NCBI RefSeq assembly: GCF_044759095.2
Contig: NZ_JBIYSM020000074.1
Span: 1 to 9,676 of the forward strand
Direction of reading: 5' to 3'
Origin: JBIYSM02 sp044759095
GTDB taxonomy: Bacteria > Bacillota > Bacilli > Brevibacillales > Brevibacillaceae
DNA: 9,676 nt
Both the position numbers and the translations under genes were made by a program. Position 1 is the stretch's first letter; each line of letters begins with the position of its first letter. The notes beneath the pieces were generated by a model that had not been told where the DNA came from, searched no databases, and worked only from the letters and a program-made list of their open reading frames with translations. Shown one piece after another: positions 1 to 6,071 of the stretch.

Positions 1-51
1 TTCGGAATCTGGGCTCATAACCTCAGAAGAGCAGCCCAAATGGCCAAATAA
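1..51 (+). CDS. C-terminal end of an unidentified protein, possibly an IS transposase (partial)
   Basis: The first frame is open from base 1 and ends at TAA (49-51). It gives a 16-residue tail, FGIWAHNLRRAAQMAK. A W-A-H-N-L-R-R/K run close to the C-terminus is reminiscent of DDE transposases of several IS families, where an Asn-Leu-Arg/Lys segment often ends the protein. That resemblance comes from memory and covers only 16 residues, so the family is not assigned. The rest of the gene is outside the window. If it is a transposase, the right end of the element should lie somewhere in 52-165. No terminal inverted repeat can be recognised without the left end. Confidence 0.3.
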   Translation, partial: FGIWAHNLRRAAQMAK

Positions 52-112
52 GCAACGATTAACGGATACAGTTACACGGTAGCCCCCTGAGATTCACCAC
101 AATGAGATGCTT

Positions 113-135
113 CTGCCAAAAAACGATTTTTTCAG
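113..135 (+). terminator. Weak A/T hairpin in the 3' flank of the first gene
   Basis: Six A (118-123) and six T (127-132) flank the loop CGA. CTG (113-115) and CAG (133-135) extend the stem, with CC bulged. It could act as a weak, perhaps bidirectional, terminator for the gene ending at 51. The stem is nearly all A-T, so the call is tentative. The rest of 52-165 shows no gene or clear signal. Confidence 0.25.
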
Positions 136-165
136 GAGTAACTAGCTAATGCCGGGTGGGTTTTC

Positions 166-292
166 TTATCGTGTAGGAAAGTTTAAGGGCCCACCGTGTG
201 AAAGCGTTATGAAATAAACTTTCCGGAACGCATAAAAAGTTTCCTCTAACGAAGAACCAGCTTCTTCGAGAGGGCTTCAATCGAAGCTTTTT
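166..292 (+). repeat. Structured intergenic repeat, copy 1 of a tandem pair
   Basis: This 127-nt unit starts TTATCGTGTAGG and is followed directly by a second copy. It differs from copy 2 only near 191-192, where GGGCCCACC replaces GGGCTTCACC (one deletion and one or two changes). Three helices are visible. The first is a 10-bp perfect stem, GGAAAGTTTA (176-185) with TAAACTTTCC (215-224). The second is a hairpin with stem CCTCT-aa-CGAAGAA / TTCTTCG-AGAGG. The third is a terminator-like hairpin, GCTTC-aatc-GAAGC, followed by seven T. I see no open frame of note. It could be a mobile or REP-like intergenic repeat or a self-terminating small RNA. I do not recognise it as a named family. Confidence 0.85.
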
Positions 293-294
293 TT
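274..294 (+). terminator. Terminator-like hairpin of repeat copy 1
   Basis: GCTTC (274-278) pairs with GAAGC (283-287) across the loop AATC, followed by T7 (288-294). The stem is short, but the T tract is good and the larger hairpin at ~244-273 stacks just upstream. The last two T are also the first bases of repeat copy 2. Confidence 0.5.
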
Positions 295-422
295 ATCGTG
301 TAGGAAAGTTTAAGGGCTTCACCGTGTGAAAGCGTTATGAAATAAACTTTCCGGAACGCATAAAAAGTTTCCTCTAACGAAGAACCAGCTTCTTCGAGAG
401 GGCTTCAATCGAAGCTTTTTTT
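293..422 (+). repeat. Structured intergenic repeat, copy 2 of a tandem pair
   Basis: This is the second unit, offset exactly 127 nt from copy 1 and identical apart from the small difference near 316-320. The long stem is GGAAAGTTTA (303-312) with TAAACTTTCC (343-352). An inner hairpin, GCTTCAC / GTG-A-AAGC (316-333), sits in its loop and is less stable in copy 1. The next hairpin is CCTCT (371-375), AA, CGAAGAA (378-384), loop CCAGC, TTCTTCG (390-396), AGAGG (397-401). The unit ends in the terminator-like hairpin at 402-422. The padR promoter lies downstream of that T tract, so this copy is unlikely to be part of the padR leader. Confidence 0.85.
402..422 (+). terminator. Terminator-like hairpin of repeat copy 2
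   Basis: GCTTC (402-406), loop AATC, GAAGC (411-415) and T7 (416-422). It should insulate the padR promoter from transcription coming from the left. Confidence 0.5.
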
Positions 423-460
423 AAGCGGGACATATCGTCCTTTTATAAAACTTTATTAAG

Positions 461-498
461 TACCTTGCATTGTATAGTACCTATTGGTAATATGTACC
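461..498 (+). promoter_or_regulatory. Candidate PadR operator: three TACC boxes 17 nt apart
   Basis: (G)TACC occurs at 461-464, 478-481 and 495-498, a step of exactly 17 nt. The middle box also faces GGTA (486-489), forming TACC-tatt-GGTA. The set covers the -35, spacer and -10 of the padR promoter, as expected if PadR represses its own operon. Autoregulation is common in this family; binding to these particular boxes is inferred. Confidence 0.4.
465..493 (+). promoter_or_regulatory. Sigma-A-type promoter of the padR operon
   Basis: TTGCAT (465-470) and TAATAT (488-493) are separated by 17 nt, and a TG at 485-486 gives an extended -10. Transcription would start near 500, just before the ribosome binding site GGGTGAT (500s), leaving a very short leader before the TTG start at 513. 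Confidence 0.6.
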
Positions 499-512
499 AT
501 GGGTGATCGACA

Positions 513-842
513 TTGAATGTTCAATTTAAAAAAGGCGTATTGGAGCTGTGTGTGCTTGTCCTGACCGCGCACAAGGACAAATACGGATACGAACTGGTCC
601 AAAACATCTCGGAAAAGTTTCTCATCGCGGAAGGCACCGTCTATCCATTGCTTCGCCGCCTAACTTTGGAGGGCTACTTTACCACGTATGTAGTGGAGTC
701 GCAGGAGGGGCCGCCGCGGAAGTACTACCATCTAACCCCCAGAGGAAGAGAGTACATGAATGACCTGGTGCTGGAGTGGAAGTTGTTTACCGACGGGGTC
801 AACCAAATGATTCAGGAGGGATTGGGGTATGACGAGAGTTGA
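513..842 (+). CDS. PadR-family transcriptional regulator
   Basis: This is a 109-residue winged-helix DNA-binding protein of the short PadR type, which is usually a dimeric repressor. The N-terminal helix (8-20) is followed by a YGYEL helix (24-36), a recognition helix, GTVYPLLRRLTLEGY (41-55), and a wing ending in PRKYYHLTPRG (68-78). The C-terminal helix (80-105) would form the dimer arm. The start is TTG at 513, because GGTGAT (502-507) sits at a suitable distance and the PadR N-terminus aligns there. The gene overlaps the next one by 14 nt, so the two are probably translationally coupled. PadR genes followed by DUF1700 and DUF4097 genes are a recurring Firmicutes arrangement linked to envelope or drug stress. 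The inducer here is unknown. Confidence 0.9.
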   Translation: MNVQFKKGVLELCVLVLTAHKDKYGYELVQNISEKFLIAEGTVYPLLRRLTLEGYFTTYVVESQEGPPRKYYHLTPRGREYMNDLVLEWKLFTDGVNQMIQEGLGYDES

Positions 843-1380
843 ATTTATCCGGGAATTGGATGAGCTGTTGAACGGCCTTCCCGACAAGGAGCGGCTAGAC
901 ATTTTGGCCGACTATACCGAGCATTTCTTGATCGGCATGGATAAAGGGAAGAGCGAACATGAGATTGCGGAAGCGCTTGGCAGCCCGAAAATGATCGCCA
1001 AGGAAATCATTGCCGGATACCACATACATCAGGCGCAGTCCGACACTTCCATCAAGAACGTCACGAGAGCGCTGTTCGCTACTGTCAGTCTCGGTTTTTT
1101 CAATCTGCTGTTTGTACTGGGGCCCTTTTTTGGATTGATCGGCATCCTCCTTGGATTGTATGCCGCATCTGTTGCGCTGATTCTCTCCCCGGTCGGGCTG
1201 TTTATCAGCTACGGGGTTCCCGGCAATGCAGACGAGACCCTGTTTTTCGTGTCCGCCAGTCTGGCATCAGGCGGTCTTGGGGTGATGATGGGGATCGGGA
1301 TGATCGCCTTGACCAAATGGCTGTACCGGCAATTTTTGCGCTATCTCAACTTTAACTTGAGAATGATCAGGGGGAAATAG
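829..1380 (+). CDS. DUF1700 (HAAS domain) integral membrane protein
   Basis: The 183-residue protein has an N-terminal helical HAAS/DUF1700 domain (about 1-65). Its hallmarks are the opening FIRELDELLNGLPDKER, a DYTEHF segment, and EIAEALGSPKMIAKEI (45-60). Three hydrophobic membrane segments follow, at about 82-102, 104-128 and 139-163, then a short basic tail ending RMIRGK. The HAAS domain is thought to mediate protein contacts, and in this setting it is often called a PadR-associated anti-regulator or sensor; that role is inferred. GGAGG (815-819) lies 9 nt before the ATG inside the end of padR. The next gene starts two bases after the stop, so all three are one operon. Confidence 0.9.
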   Translation: MTRVEFIRELDELLNGLPDKERLDILADYTEHFLIGMDKGKSEHEIAEALGSPKMIAKEIIAGYHIHQAQSDTSIKNVTRALFATVSLGFFNLLFVLGPFFGLIGILLGLYAASVALILSPVGLFISYGVPGNADETLFFVSASLASGGLGVMMGIGMIALTKWLYRQFLRYLNFNLRMIRGK

Positions 1381-1381
1381 C

Positions 1382-2227
1382 ATGGACGCCATGTTAAAAT
1401 ACGTGTTTCGACTCGCCTTTATTTCTTTTCTTATCGGATCGCTTGGTCTTGTCTATTATTTTCAAAAAAATCAATCGTTTTCTCCCGTAATGGCGACGAT
1501 TGACGATTTTCGAACCGTTCAGGAGCCGGTGAATGCTCTGGTGTTGAACACCGCTACAGCAGACATTGCCTTTACGTACAGCAACTTGTCTGAGGTCACG
1601 GTACGCCTGGTTGGCGAGATAAACGAAAAAGCCAGGAATCAGTTGAAACTGGATACGCAAATGACAGGAAGCACCCTGCGCATTTCCGTAGAAGAACCGG
1701 AATTCTTCGGCTTTTCCTTCGGACCGCAGATGCACCTGCAGCTGCAAGTGACCGTTCCGTCCAAACAGTATGAGCGGATTGCGATTTACACGAGCACGGG
1801 AGACATTCATACCTCTCAAGTGGAGTCATCCGGATGCGACATCGAAACCGCGACAGGTGACGTGAGTGTGGAAGGTTTCAAGGGAAAGCAAATAACGGTA
1901 TCTTCCAGCACGGGTGATCTGAAGCTGAGAGAGATCCAAGGAAACGCAGCGCTTGACAGTGAGACAGGAAGCGTGGAAATGCTGGAATGGACAGAGCTGA
2001 CCCAGGACGTCACGATCGAAACGTCGACAGGCGACATTTCGATCCGCGCCAGGAAAACGCCGCCTGCCGCACAACTTGACCTCACGTCGAGTGCGGGTGA
2101 GGTTACGGTTGATTGGACGGATCTCCAATACCGGGAGAAAGAGGAGCACAGGATCCTGGCAACCCTCGGATCCGGCGGTCCCCGTGTCATAGCGCGCTCC
2201 TCGACGGGAGATATAAGCATCCAATAG
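1382..2227 (+). CDS. DUF4097 family membrane-anchored beta-repeat protein
   Basis: This 281-residue protein has a single N-terminal hydrophobic segment (about 8-27) that acts as a signal anchor; no lipobox Cys is present. The rest should be outside the membrane. The body carries short repeats with an S/A-TGD core: STGDI 138-142, ATGDV 157-161, STGDL 176-180, ETGSV 194-198, STGDI 215-219, SAGEV 237-241 and STGDI 274-278. The first steps are about 19 residues, which suits rungs of a right-handed parallel beta-solenoid, as in DUF4097/LiaG-like putative adhesins. AGGGGGA lies just ahead of the ATG at 1382; a second ATG at 1391 is possible. It is the last gene of the padR operon. No strong terminator follows, only a weak GGTTT/AAACC hairpin at 2267-2282. 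The ligand is unknown. Confidence 0.88.
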   Translation: MDAMLKYVFRLAFISFLIGSLGLVYYFQKNQSFSPVMATIDDFRTVQEPVNALVLNTATADIAFTYSNLSEVTVRLVGEINEKARNQLKLDTQMTGSTLRISVEEPEFFGFSFGPQMHLQLQVTVPSKQYERIAIYTSTGDIHTSQVESSGCDIETATGDVSVEGFKGKQITVSSSTGDLKLREIQGNAALDSETGSVEMLEWTELTQDVTIETSTGDISIRARKTPPAAQLDLTSSAGEVTVDWTDLQYREKEEHRILATLGSGGPRVIARSSTGDISIQ

Positions 2228-2296
2228 AGACATTTTGGCAACACTTGTTAAAAGAGTTTGCATCTGGGTTTGTGCTGAAACCATTTTGACACAAAA

Positions 2297-2315
2297 AAAT
2301 CGATTCTATCGATTT
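2297..2315. promoter_or_regulatory. Perfect palindrome at the hemE promoter (candidate operator)
   Basis: AAATCGAT (2297-2304) and ATCGATTT (2308-2315) are perfect inverted arms of 8 bp around TCT. The palindrome covers the position where the -35 contact would fall for the -10 at 2325-2330, a classic repressor site. It does not look like a Fur or PerR box. The protein that might bind it is unknown. Confidence 0.45.
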
Positions 2316-2330
2316 CGCCAATGTTATCAT
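2302..2330 (+). promoter_or_regulatory. Extended -10 promoter of hemEHY
   Basis: TATCAT (2325-2330) is preceded by TG at 2322-2323, an extended -10. The -35 region 17 nt upstream (GATTCT, 2302-2307) is poor, as is usual for extended -10 promoters. Transcription would start near 2337, about 30 nt before the hemE ATG. A better -35 hexamer, TTGACA, lies at 2286-2291 but has no -10 at the right distance. Confidence 0.45.
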
Positions 2331-2367
2331 AGTGACAGGCAGAAAACGCAAAAAAAGGAGCATCTGG

Positions 2368-3405
2368 ATGAACGCGAAACCGTTTAACGATACGTTTTTG
2401 AAAGCTTGCCGCAAGGAGGCGACTGAGCATGTGCCAGTGTGGTACATGCGCCAGGCTGGCCGGTACCAGCCGGAATACCGCGCCATCCGTGCCAAGCACA
2501 GCTTTTTTGAAATGAATTACATACCGGAAGTGTGCGCGGAAGTCACTCGCCTGCCCGTTGAACAGCTGGGCGTTGATGCCGCCATCCTGTTCGCCGACAT
2601 CATGACACCGCTGCAGCCGATCGGGGTGGACGTCAATATCGAATCAGGCATCGGTCCGGTCATCTCCAACCCGATCCGTTCCCTTGCGGATGTAAATCGC
2701 CTGGGTGAACTGGATCCGCTTTCCCACGTGCCGTACATCATGGAAGCAATCAAGATTCTGCGCCAACAGCTGAATGTGCCGTTGATCGGATTTGCCGGCG
2801 CGCCGTTTACGCTGGCCAGCTACATGATTGAAGGCGGTCCGTCCAAGCACTACCACAAGACGAAGGCATTCATGTACACGGAGCCGGAAGCATGGCAGGC
2901 CCTTATGGATAAACTGGGCGACATGACCATCACCTACCTGAAAGCGCAAATCGAGGCCGGGGCACAAGCTGTTCAAGTGTTCGACTCCTGGGTTGGCGCG
3001 TTGAACGATGAAGATTACCGAACCTATATTGCACCTGTCATGCACCGTATCTTCAGTGCGCTGAAAGAGACGGGCGTGCCCACCATCTACTTCGGCGTCG
3101 GGGCAGGACACCTGCTGCTTGAGTGGAACCAACTGCCTGTAGACGTCGTCGGTCTTGATTGGCGGATGACAATCAAAAAGGCAAGGGAGCTGGGCGTCAC
3201 CAAAGCGCTGCAGGGCAACCTGGACCCGACTCTGCTGCTCGCGCCGTGGGAAATGCTCGAGGCAAAAGCGAAAGAGATATTGGAACAGGGAACGGAGCAG
3301 CCAGGCTACATCTTCAACCTGGGGCACGGTATTTTCCCGGATGCCAAGGTTGAGACGCTTCAAAGACTGACGCAATTCATACACAGCTTCAAGAAAAACG
3401 CTTAG
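2368..3405 (+). CDS. hemE: Uroporphyrinogen decarboxylase
   Basis: This cytoplasmic enzyme removes four carboxyl groups from uroporphyrinogen III to give coproporphyrinogen III. At 345 residues it matches the family length. Signatures seen are PVWYMRQAGRY (23-33), ADIMTPL (76-82) with the conserved catalytic Asp77, GFAGAPFTLASYMIEGG (141-157), FDSWVG (205-210), GLDWR (262-266) and FNLGHG (316-321). The ATG at 2368 is chosen because AGGAG (2356-2360) lies 7 nt upstream and the protein then opens as MNAKPFNDTF, like HemE homologues. An in-frame GTG at 2332 would add 12 basic residues and skip this site. It is the first gene of hemEHY, with only 17 nt to hemH. Confidence 0.98.
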   Translation: MNAKPFNDTFLKACRKEATEHVPVWYMRQAGRYQPEYRAIRAKHSFFEMNYIPEVCAEVTRLPVEQLGVDAAILFADIMTPLQPIGVDVNIESGIGPVISNPIRSLADVNRLGELDPLSHVPYIMEAIKILRQQLNVPLIGFAGAPFTLASYMIEGGPSKHYHKTKAFMYTEPEAWQALMDKLGDMTITYLKAQIEAGAQAVQVFDSWVGALNDEDYRTYIAPVMHRIFSALKETGVPTIYFGVGAGHLLLEWNQLPVDVVGLDWRMTIKKARELGVTKALQGNLDPTLLLAPWEMLEAKAKEILEQGTEQPGYIFNLGHGIFPDAKVETLQRLTQFIHSFKKNA

Positions 3406-3422
3406 ATCGAGGTGCGTTCTTC

Positions 3423-4367
3423 ATGTCGAAGAAAAAGATGGGGCTGCTCTTGATGGCGTACGGAACACCGCGCACCCCCGAGGATATCGAACCTTATTAC
3501 ACTCACATCCGGCGGGGGCGGAAGCCGCCGGAGGACCTCTTGGAGGATTTGAAAAAACGCTATGAAGCGGTAGGAGGCATCACCTCCTTCGCCCAAATCA
3601 CTGACGAACAGGTGCGCGGGCTGGAACGGGAAATGAACAAGCGTTTTCCCGAGGTGGAGTGGAAAGCGTATCTGGGACTGAAGCACATTACGCCGTTTAT
3701 TGAAGAGGCGGTAGAAGCCATGCATCGGGACGGCATAGAAAAAGCAATCAGCCTTGTGCTGGCACCGCATTACTCCACCTACAGCGTGAAGGTGTACAAC
3801 GAGCGCGCCAAACAGCAAGCGGAGCGGCTCGGGGGTCCGGTTATCCACTCGGTCGACAGGTGGTTCCGTGAACCCTCCTTCATTGATTACTGGGTGAAGC
3901 AGCTGCAGAAGACGTTAGCCAACATGTCCGAGCAGGATCGCGAAAAGGCCGTCGTCATCTTTTCTGCCCACAGCCTGCCGGAGAAGATTTTGCAAATGGG
4001 AGATCCGTACCCGCGGGAGTTGCAGGAGACAGCCGAGCTGATTGCCAACGAAGCCGGAATCAAGCACTACGCGGTCGGCTGGCAGAGTGCCGGCAATACG
4101 CCGGAGCCGTGGATCGGACCCGACGTGCAGGATCTCACGCGTGAACTGTATCAGGAGAAAGGATACACCTCCTTCATTTACTGCCCGGTCGGTTTTGTCG
4201 CGGAGCATCTTGAAGTCCTTTACGACAACGACATCGAATGCAAAGCAGTGACGGACGAAGTGGGCGCACACTACTACCGCCCGGAAATGCCGAACGCCAA
4301 GCCGGAGTTTATCGCCTGCCTGGCTGACGTTGTCGCGGCTCAATGGGCGAAGCTGGGATCTGAGTGA
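3423..4367 (+). CDS. hemH: Coproporphyrin III ferrochelatase (CpfC)
   Basis: The enzyme inserts ferrous iron into coproporphyrin III in the Firmicutes/Actinobacteria branch of heme synthesis. The gene is called hemH by tradition and cpfC in newer naming. The 314-residue protein is close in length to Bacillus subtilis HemH and shares its numbering. Tyr13 lies in MAYGTP, the metal-site His183 in SAHSLPEK (181-188), and Glu264 in EHLEVLYDND (261-270). The YYTHIRRGRKPP segment (25-36) and the tail PEMPNAKPEF are also typical. No Cys motif for an iron-sulfur cluster is seen. GAGGTG (3409-3414) precedes the ATG by 8 nt. The stop lies next to or within the start region of hemY, so translation is likely coupled. 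Confidence 0.98.
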   Translation: MSKKKMGLLLMAYGTPRTPEDIEPYYTHIRRGRKPPEDLLEDLKKRYEAVGGITSFAQITDEQVRGLEREMNKRFPEVEWKAYLGLKHITPFIEEAVEAMHRDGIEKAISLVLAPHYSTYSVKVYNERAKQQAERLGGPVIHSVDRWFREPSFIDYWVKQLQKTLANMSEQDREKAVVIFSAHSLPEKILQMGDPYPRELQETAELIANEAGIKHYAVGWQSAGNTPEPWIGPDVQDLTRELYQEKGYTSFIYCPVGFVAEHLEVLYDNDIECKAVTDEVGAHYYRPEMPNAKPEFIACLADVVAAQWAKLGSE

Positions 4368-4369
4368 CC

Positions 4370-5773
4370 ATGAGTGATAAACGATACCACATTTCCATCA
4401 TCGGAGGCGGCATTACTGGCTTGACTGCAGCCTACTATCTGATGCGGGAACGGGATGAACGCAAGCTGCCGATCGATTTTACCCTGATCGAGGCGAGCGA
4501 CCGCCTCGGAGGGAAGATCCAGACGTGGAAGCACGACGGTTTTGTCATTGAGCTTGGCCCCGATTCGTTTTTGGAGCGAAAAGCCAGCGCCGCCCAACTG
4601 GTTCAAGACGTCGGCCTGCAGGATGACCTCGTTCGCAACAACACGGGACAAGCGTACATCCTGCACAAGAATCGGCTGATGCCGATTCCGGAAGGAGCGG
4701 TAATGGGCATTCCCACCAGGCTGATGCCGTTTGTCACCACCTCGTTGATCTCTCCGCTGGGAAAATTGAGAGCGGCCGCCGATCTGGTGATGCCGGCAGG
4801 AAATCACGGGGAGGACGAATCAGTTGGGCATTTCTTCCGCCGCCGCCTCGGTGACGAAGTGATCGATCATCTGATAGAACCGCTGTTGTCCGGAGTGTAT
4901 GGGGGGAATATCGACCAGATGAGTCTTCTCTCTACTTTTCCGGAATTTGCCCGTTTGGAGCAGAAGTACCGGAGCCTGATTCTGGCGATGAAAAGCACCA
5001 GGCCCGAGTCTGACAGGCAGGAAAAGAAAAAGGGCATGTTCCAGACACTGAAAGGCGGTTTGCAGTCGTTGGTGGAGCGTGTCGAGAGTCTGCTTCCCGC
5101 TTCATCGCTTCTCAAGAAGACGATGGTGGAGCGGATTGATAAGAACGCGGCCGGATACGGGCTGCACCTCAGCAACGGTCAGGTCTTGCAGACAAATGCC
5201 ATCATCCTGACTGTTCCACATGCGGATGCGCAGAAGATGCTCCAACCGTACGTAGACATCCCGCCGCTTGCGGGGACCACACCGACCACGGTTGCCACGG
5301 TTGCCATGGCCTACCCGGCGGAGCAGGTGAAACTTCATCTGGAAGGGACGGGCTTTGTGGTGCCTCGCAAGAGTGACTATACGATTACGGCATGCACCTG
5401 GACACACCGTAAGTGGCCTCATACCACCCCGAAGGGAAAAGCGCTGTTGCGCTGTTTTGTCGGGCGGGAGAACGATCAGGCGATCATCGAACAATCCGAC
5501 GAAGAGATCGTACGCGTTGCGGTGAAAGACTTGCAGCGCATCATGCAGGTGGGCGATACTCCCGAGTTCTACATTGTAAATCGGATACAGAGGTCAATTC
5601 CATACGTCGTCGGTCATCAACAATGGCTGCGAACGGTTACGGAAAAAGTGGAAACACAGCTGCCAGGGGTTCTGCTCGCCGGAGCTTCCTATGCCGGTGT
5701 CGGTCTGCCTGACTGCATTGACCAGGGGAAAAAAGCGGTTCGCGATGTCCTGCGGTTCGTCACAAACAAATAG
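4370..5773 (+). CDS. hemY: Coproporphyrinogen III oxidase, FAD-dependent (CgoX/HemY)
   Basis: This flavoprotein oxidises coproporphyrinogen III to coproporphyrin III using oxygen, feeding the ferrochelatase encoded just upstream. It is peripheral to the membrane in relatives. At 467 residues it is close to B. subtilis HemY. The dinucleotide-binding loop is IIGGGITGL (10-18). Glu41 in LIEASDRLGGK binds the FAD ribose in this fold. The C-terminal FAD motif LLAGASYAGVGLPDCIDQGKKA lies in the last 35 residues. Two starts are possible: ATG at 4370, giving MSDKRYHISIIGGG, and GTG at 4364, which overlaps the hemH TGA. The Shine-Dalgarno match is weak for both (GGGA, 4355-4358), so coupling to hemH probably drives initiation. 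A strong hairpin follows at 5788. Confidence 0.95.
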   Translation: MSDKRYHISIIGGGITGLTAAYYLMRERDERKLPIDFTLIEASDRLGGKIQTWKHDGFVIELGPDSFLERKASAAQLVQDVGLQDDLVRNNTGQAYILHKNRLMPIPEGAVMGIPTRLMPFVTTSLISPLGKLRAAADLVMPAGNHGEDESVGHFFRRRLGDEVIDHLIEPLLSGVYGGNIDQMSLLSTFPEFARLEQKYRSLILAMKSTRPESDRQEKKKGMFQTLKGGLQSLVERVESLLPASSLLKKTMVERIDKNAAGYGLHLSNGQVLQTNAIILTVPHADAQKMLQPYVDIPPLAGTTPTTVATVAMAYPAEQVKLHLEGTGFVVPRKSDYTITACTWTHRKWPHTTPKGKALLRCFVGRENDQAIIEQSDEEIVRVAVKDLQRIMQVGDTPEFYIVNRIQRSIPYVVGHQQWLRTVTEKVETQLPGVLLAGASYAGVGLPDCIDQGKKAVRDVLRFVTNK

Positions 5774-5787
5774 CTGAGTAGAAAACG

Positions 5788-5819
5788 AGGACGCCTTCAA
5801 GAGGCGTCCTTGAGCTTTT
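5788..5819 (+). terminator. Terminator of the hemEHY operon
   Basis: A 9-bp perfect stem, AGGACGCCT (5788-5796) with AGGCGTCCT (5802-5810) and loop TCAAG, lies 15 nt after the hemY stop. Only a short T run (TTTT, 5816-5819) follows after TGAGC, so termination may be partial. The same stem recurs at 6072-6094. Confidence 0.7.
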
Positions 5820-5844
5820 AGACAAACCTGTATGGAGGTGGATA

Positions 5845-6036
5845 GGGCAGTTTCTTCCAAGCCGAAGCGACTTGCGCAGCCCCACCCAGCGAGCGACGTG
5901 GACCGGGGGAATAGCAGCGTAACCTTGAAAAACTACGTAGCCAGGCGGCTTTTACGCTGCCCCCCGGGATCGTCGCAAGCGACCATTTTTTCTTCTTTGC
6001 GGGGCGGAGAACGGAGCGAGGCTGGAAGGACTGCCC
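5845..6036. ncRNA. Candidate structured RNA between hemY and spoVID
   Basis: No credible gene occupies 5774-6176, yet the middle folds into nested helices. The outer helix is GGGCAG (5845-5850) with CTGCCC (6031-6036), continued by CTTCCA (5854-5859) with TGGAAG (6023-6028). Inside, CG-a-CTTGCG (5868-5876) pairs with CGCAAGCG (5974-5981). A 16-bp helix is formed by CCGGGGG (5903-5909) with CCCCCGG (5961-5967) and GCAGCGTAA (5914-5922) with TTACGCTGC (5952-5960), with AATA bulged. Its tip holds AGCC-aggc-GGCT (5939-5950). Terminator hairpins stand on both sides, so the strand is uncertain; the + strand has the better T tract (6103-6108). I recognise no Rfam class. It could instead be a degenerate palindromic repeat. 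Confidence 0.4.
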
Positions 6037-6071
6037 GTTACTTTACCACACGTTACTTTGTCTTCAGTCTG

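Noticed and set aside
10..50. GGGCTCATAACC resembles the anticodon arm of a methionine tRNA
   Set aside because: The flanking bases do not form a matching T arm or acceptor end, and the same bases lie in an open frame that ends at 49-51.
166..422. The tandem repeat as a CRISPR array
   Set aside because: The units are contiguous 127-128 nt direct copies with no short repeat/unique spacer pattern and no cas genes nearby.
293..512. Repeat copy 2 as a riboswitch controlling padR
   Set aside because: A good promoter lies at 465-493, downstream of the repeat's T tract, so padR transcripts need not contain the repeat.
2286..2312. TTGACA at 2286-2291 as the -35 of the hemE promoter
   Set aside because: The only -10-like hexamer downstream (TATCGA, 2307-2312) is 15 nt away and poor, and TATCAT at 2325 is 33 nt away.
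2332..2367. GTG at 2332 as the hemE start
   Set aside because: It adds a basic stretch not found in HemE, and the strong AGGAG at 2356-2360 serves the ATG at 2368. It would also lie at or before the predicted transcription start.
2644..3384. A 246-codon open frame on the - strand across hemE
   Set aside because: It is a shadow of the GC-biased hemE codons: it has no known motif and lies wholly inside a certain gene.
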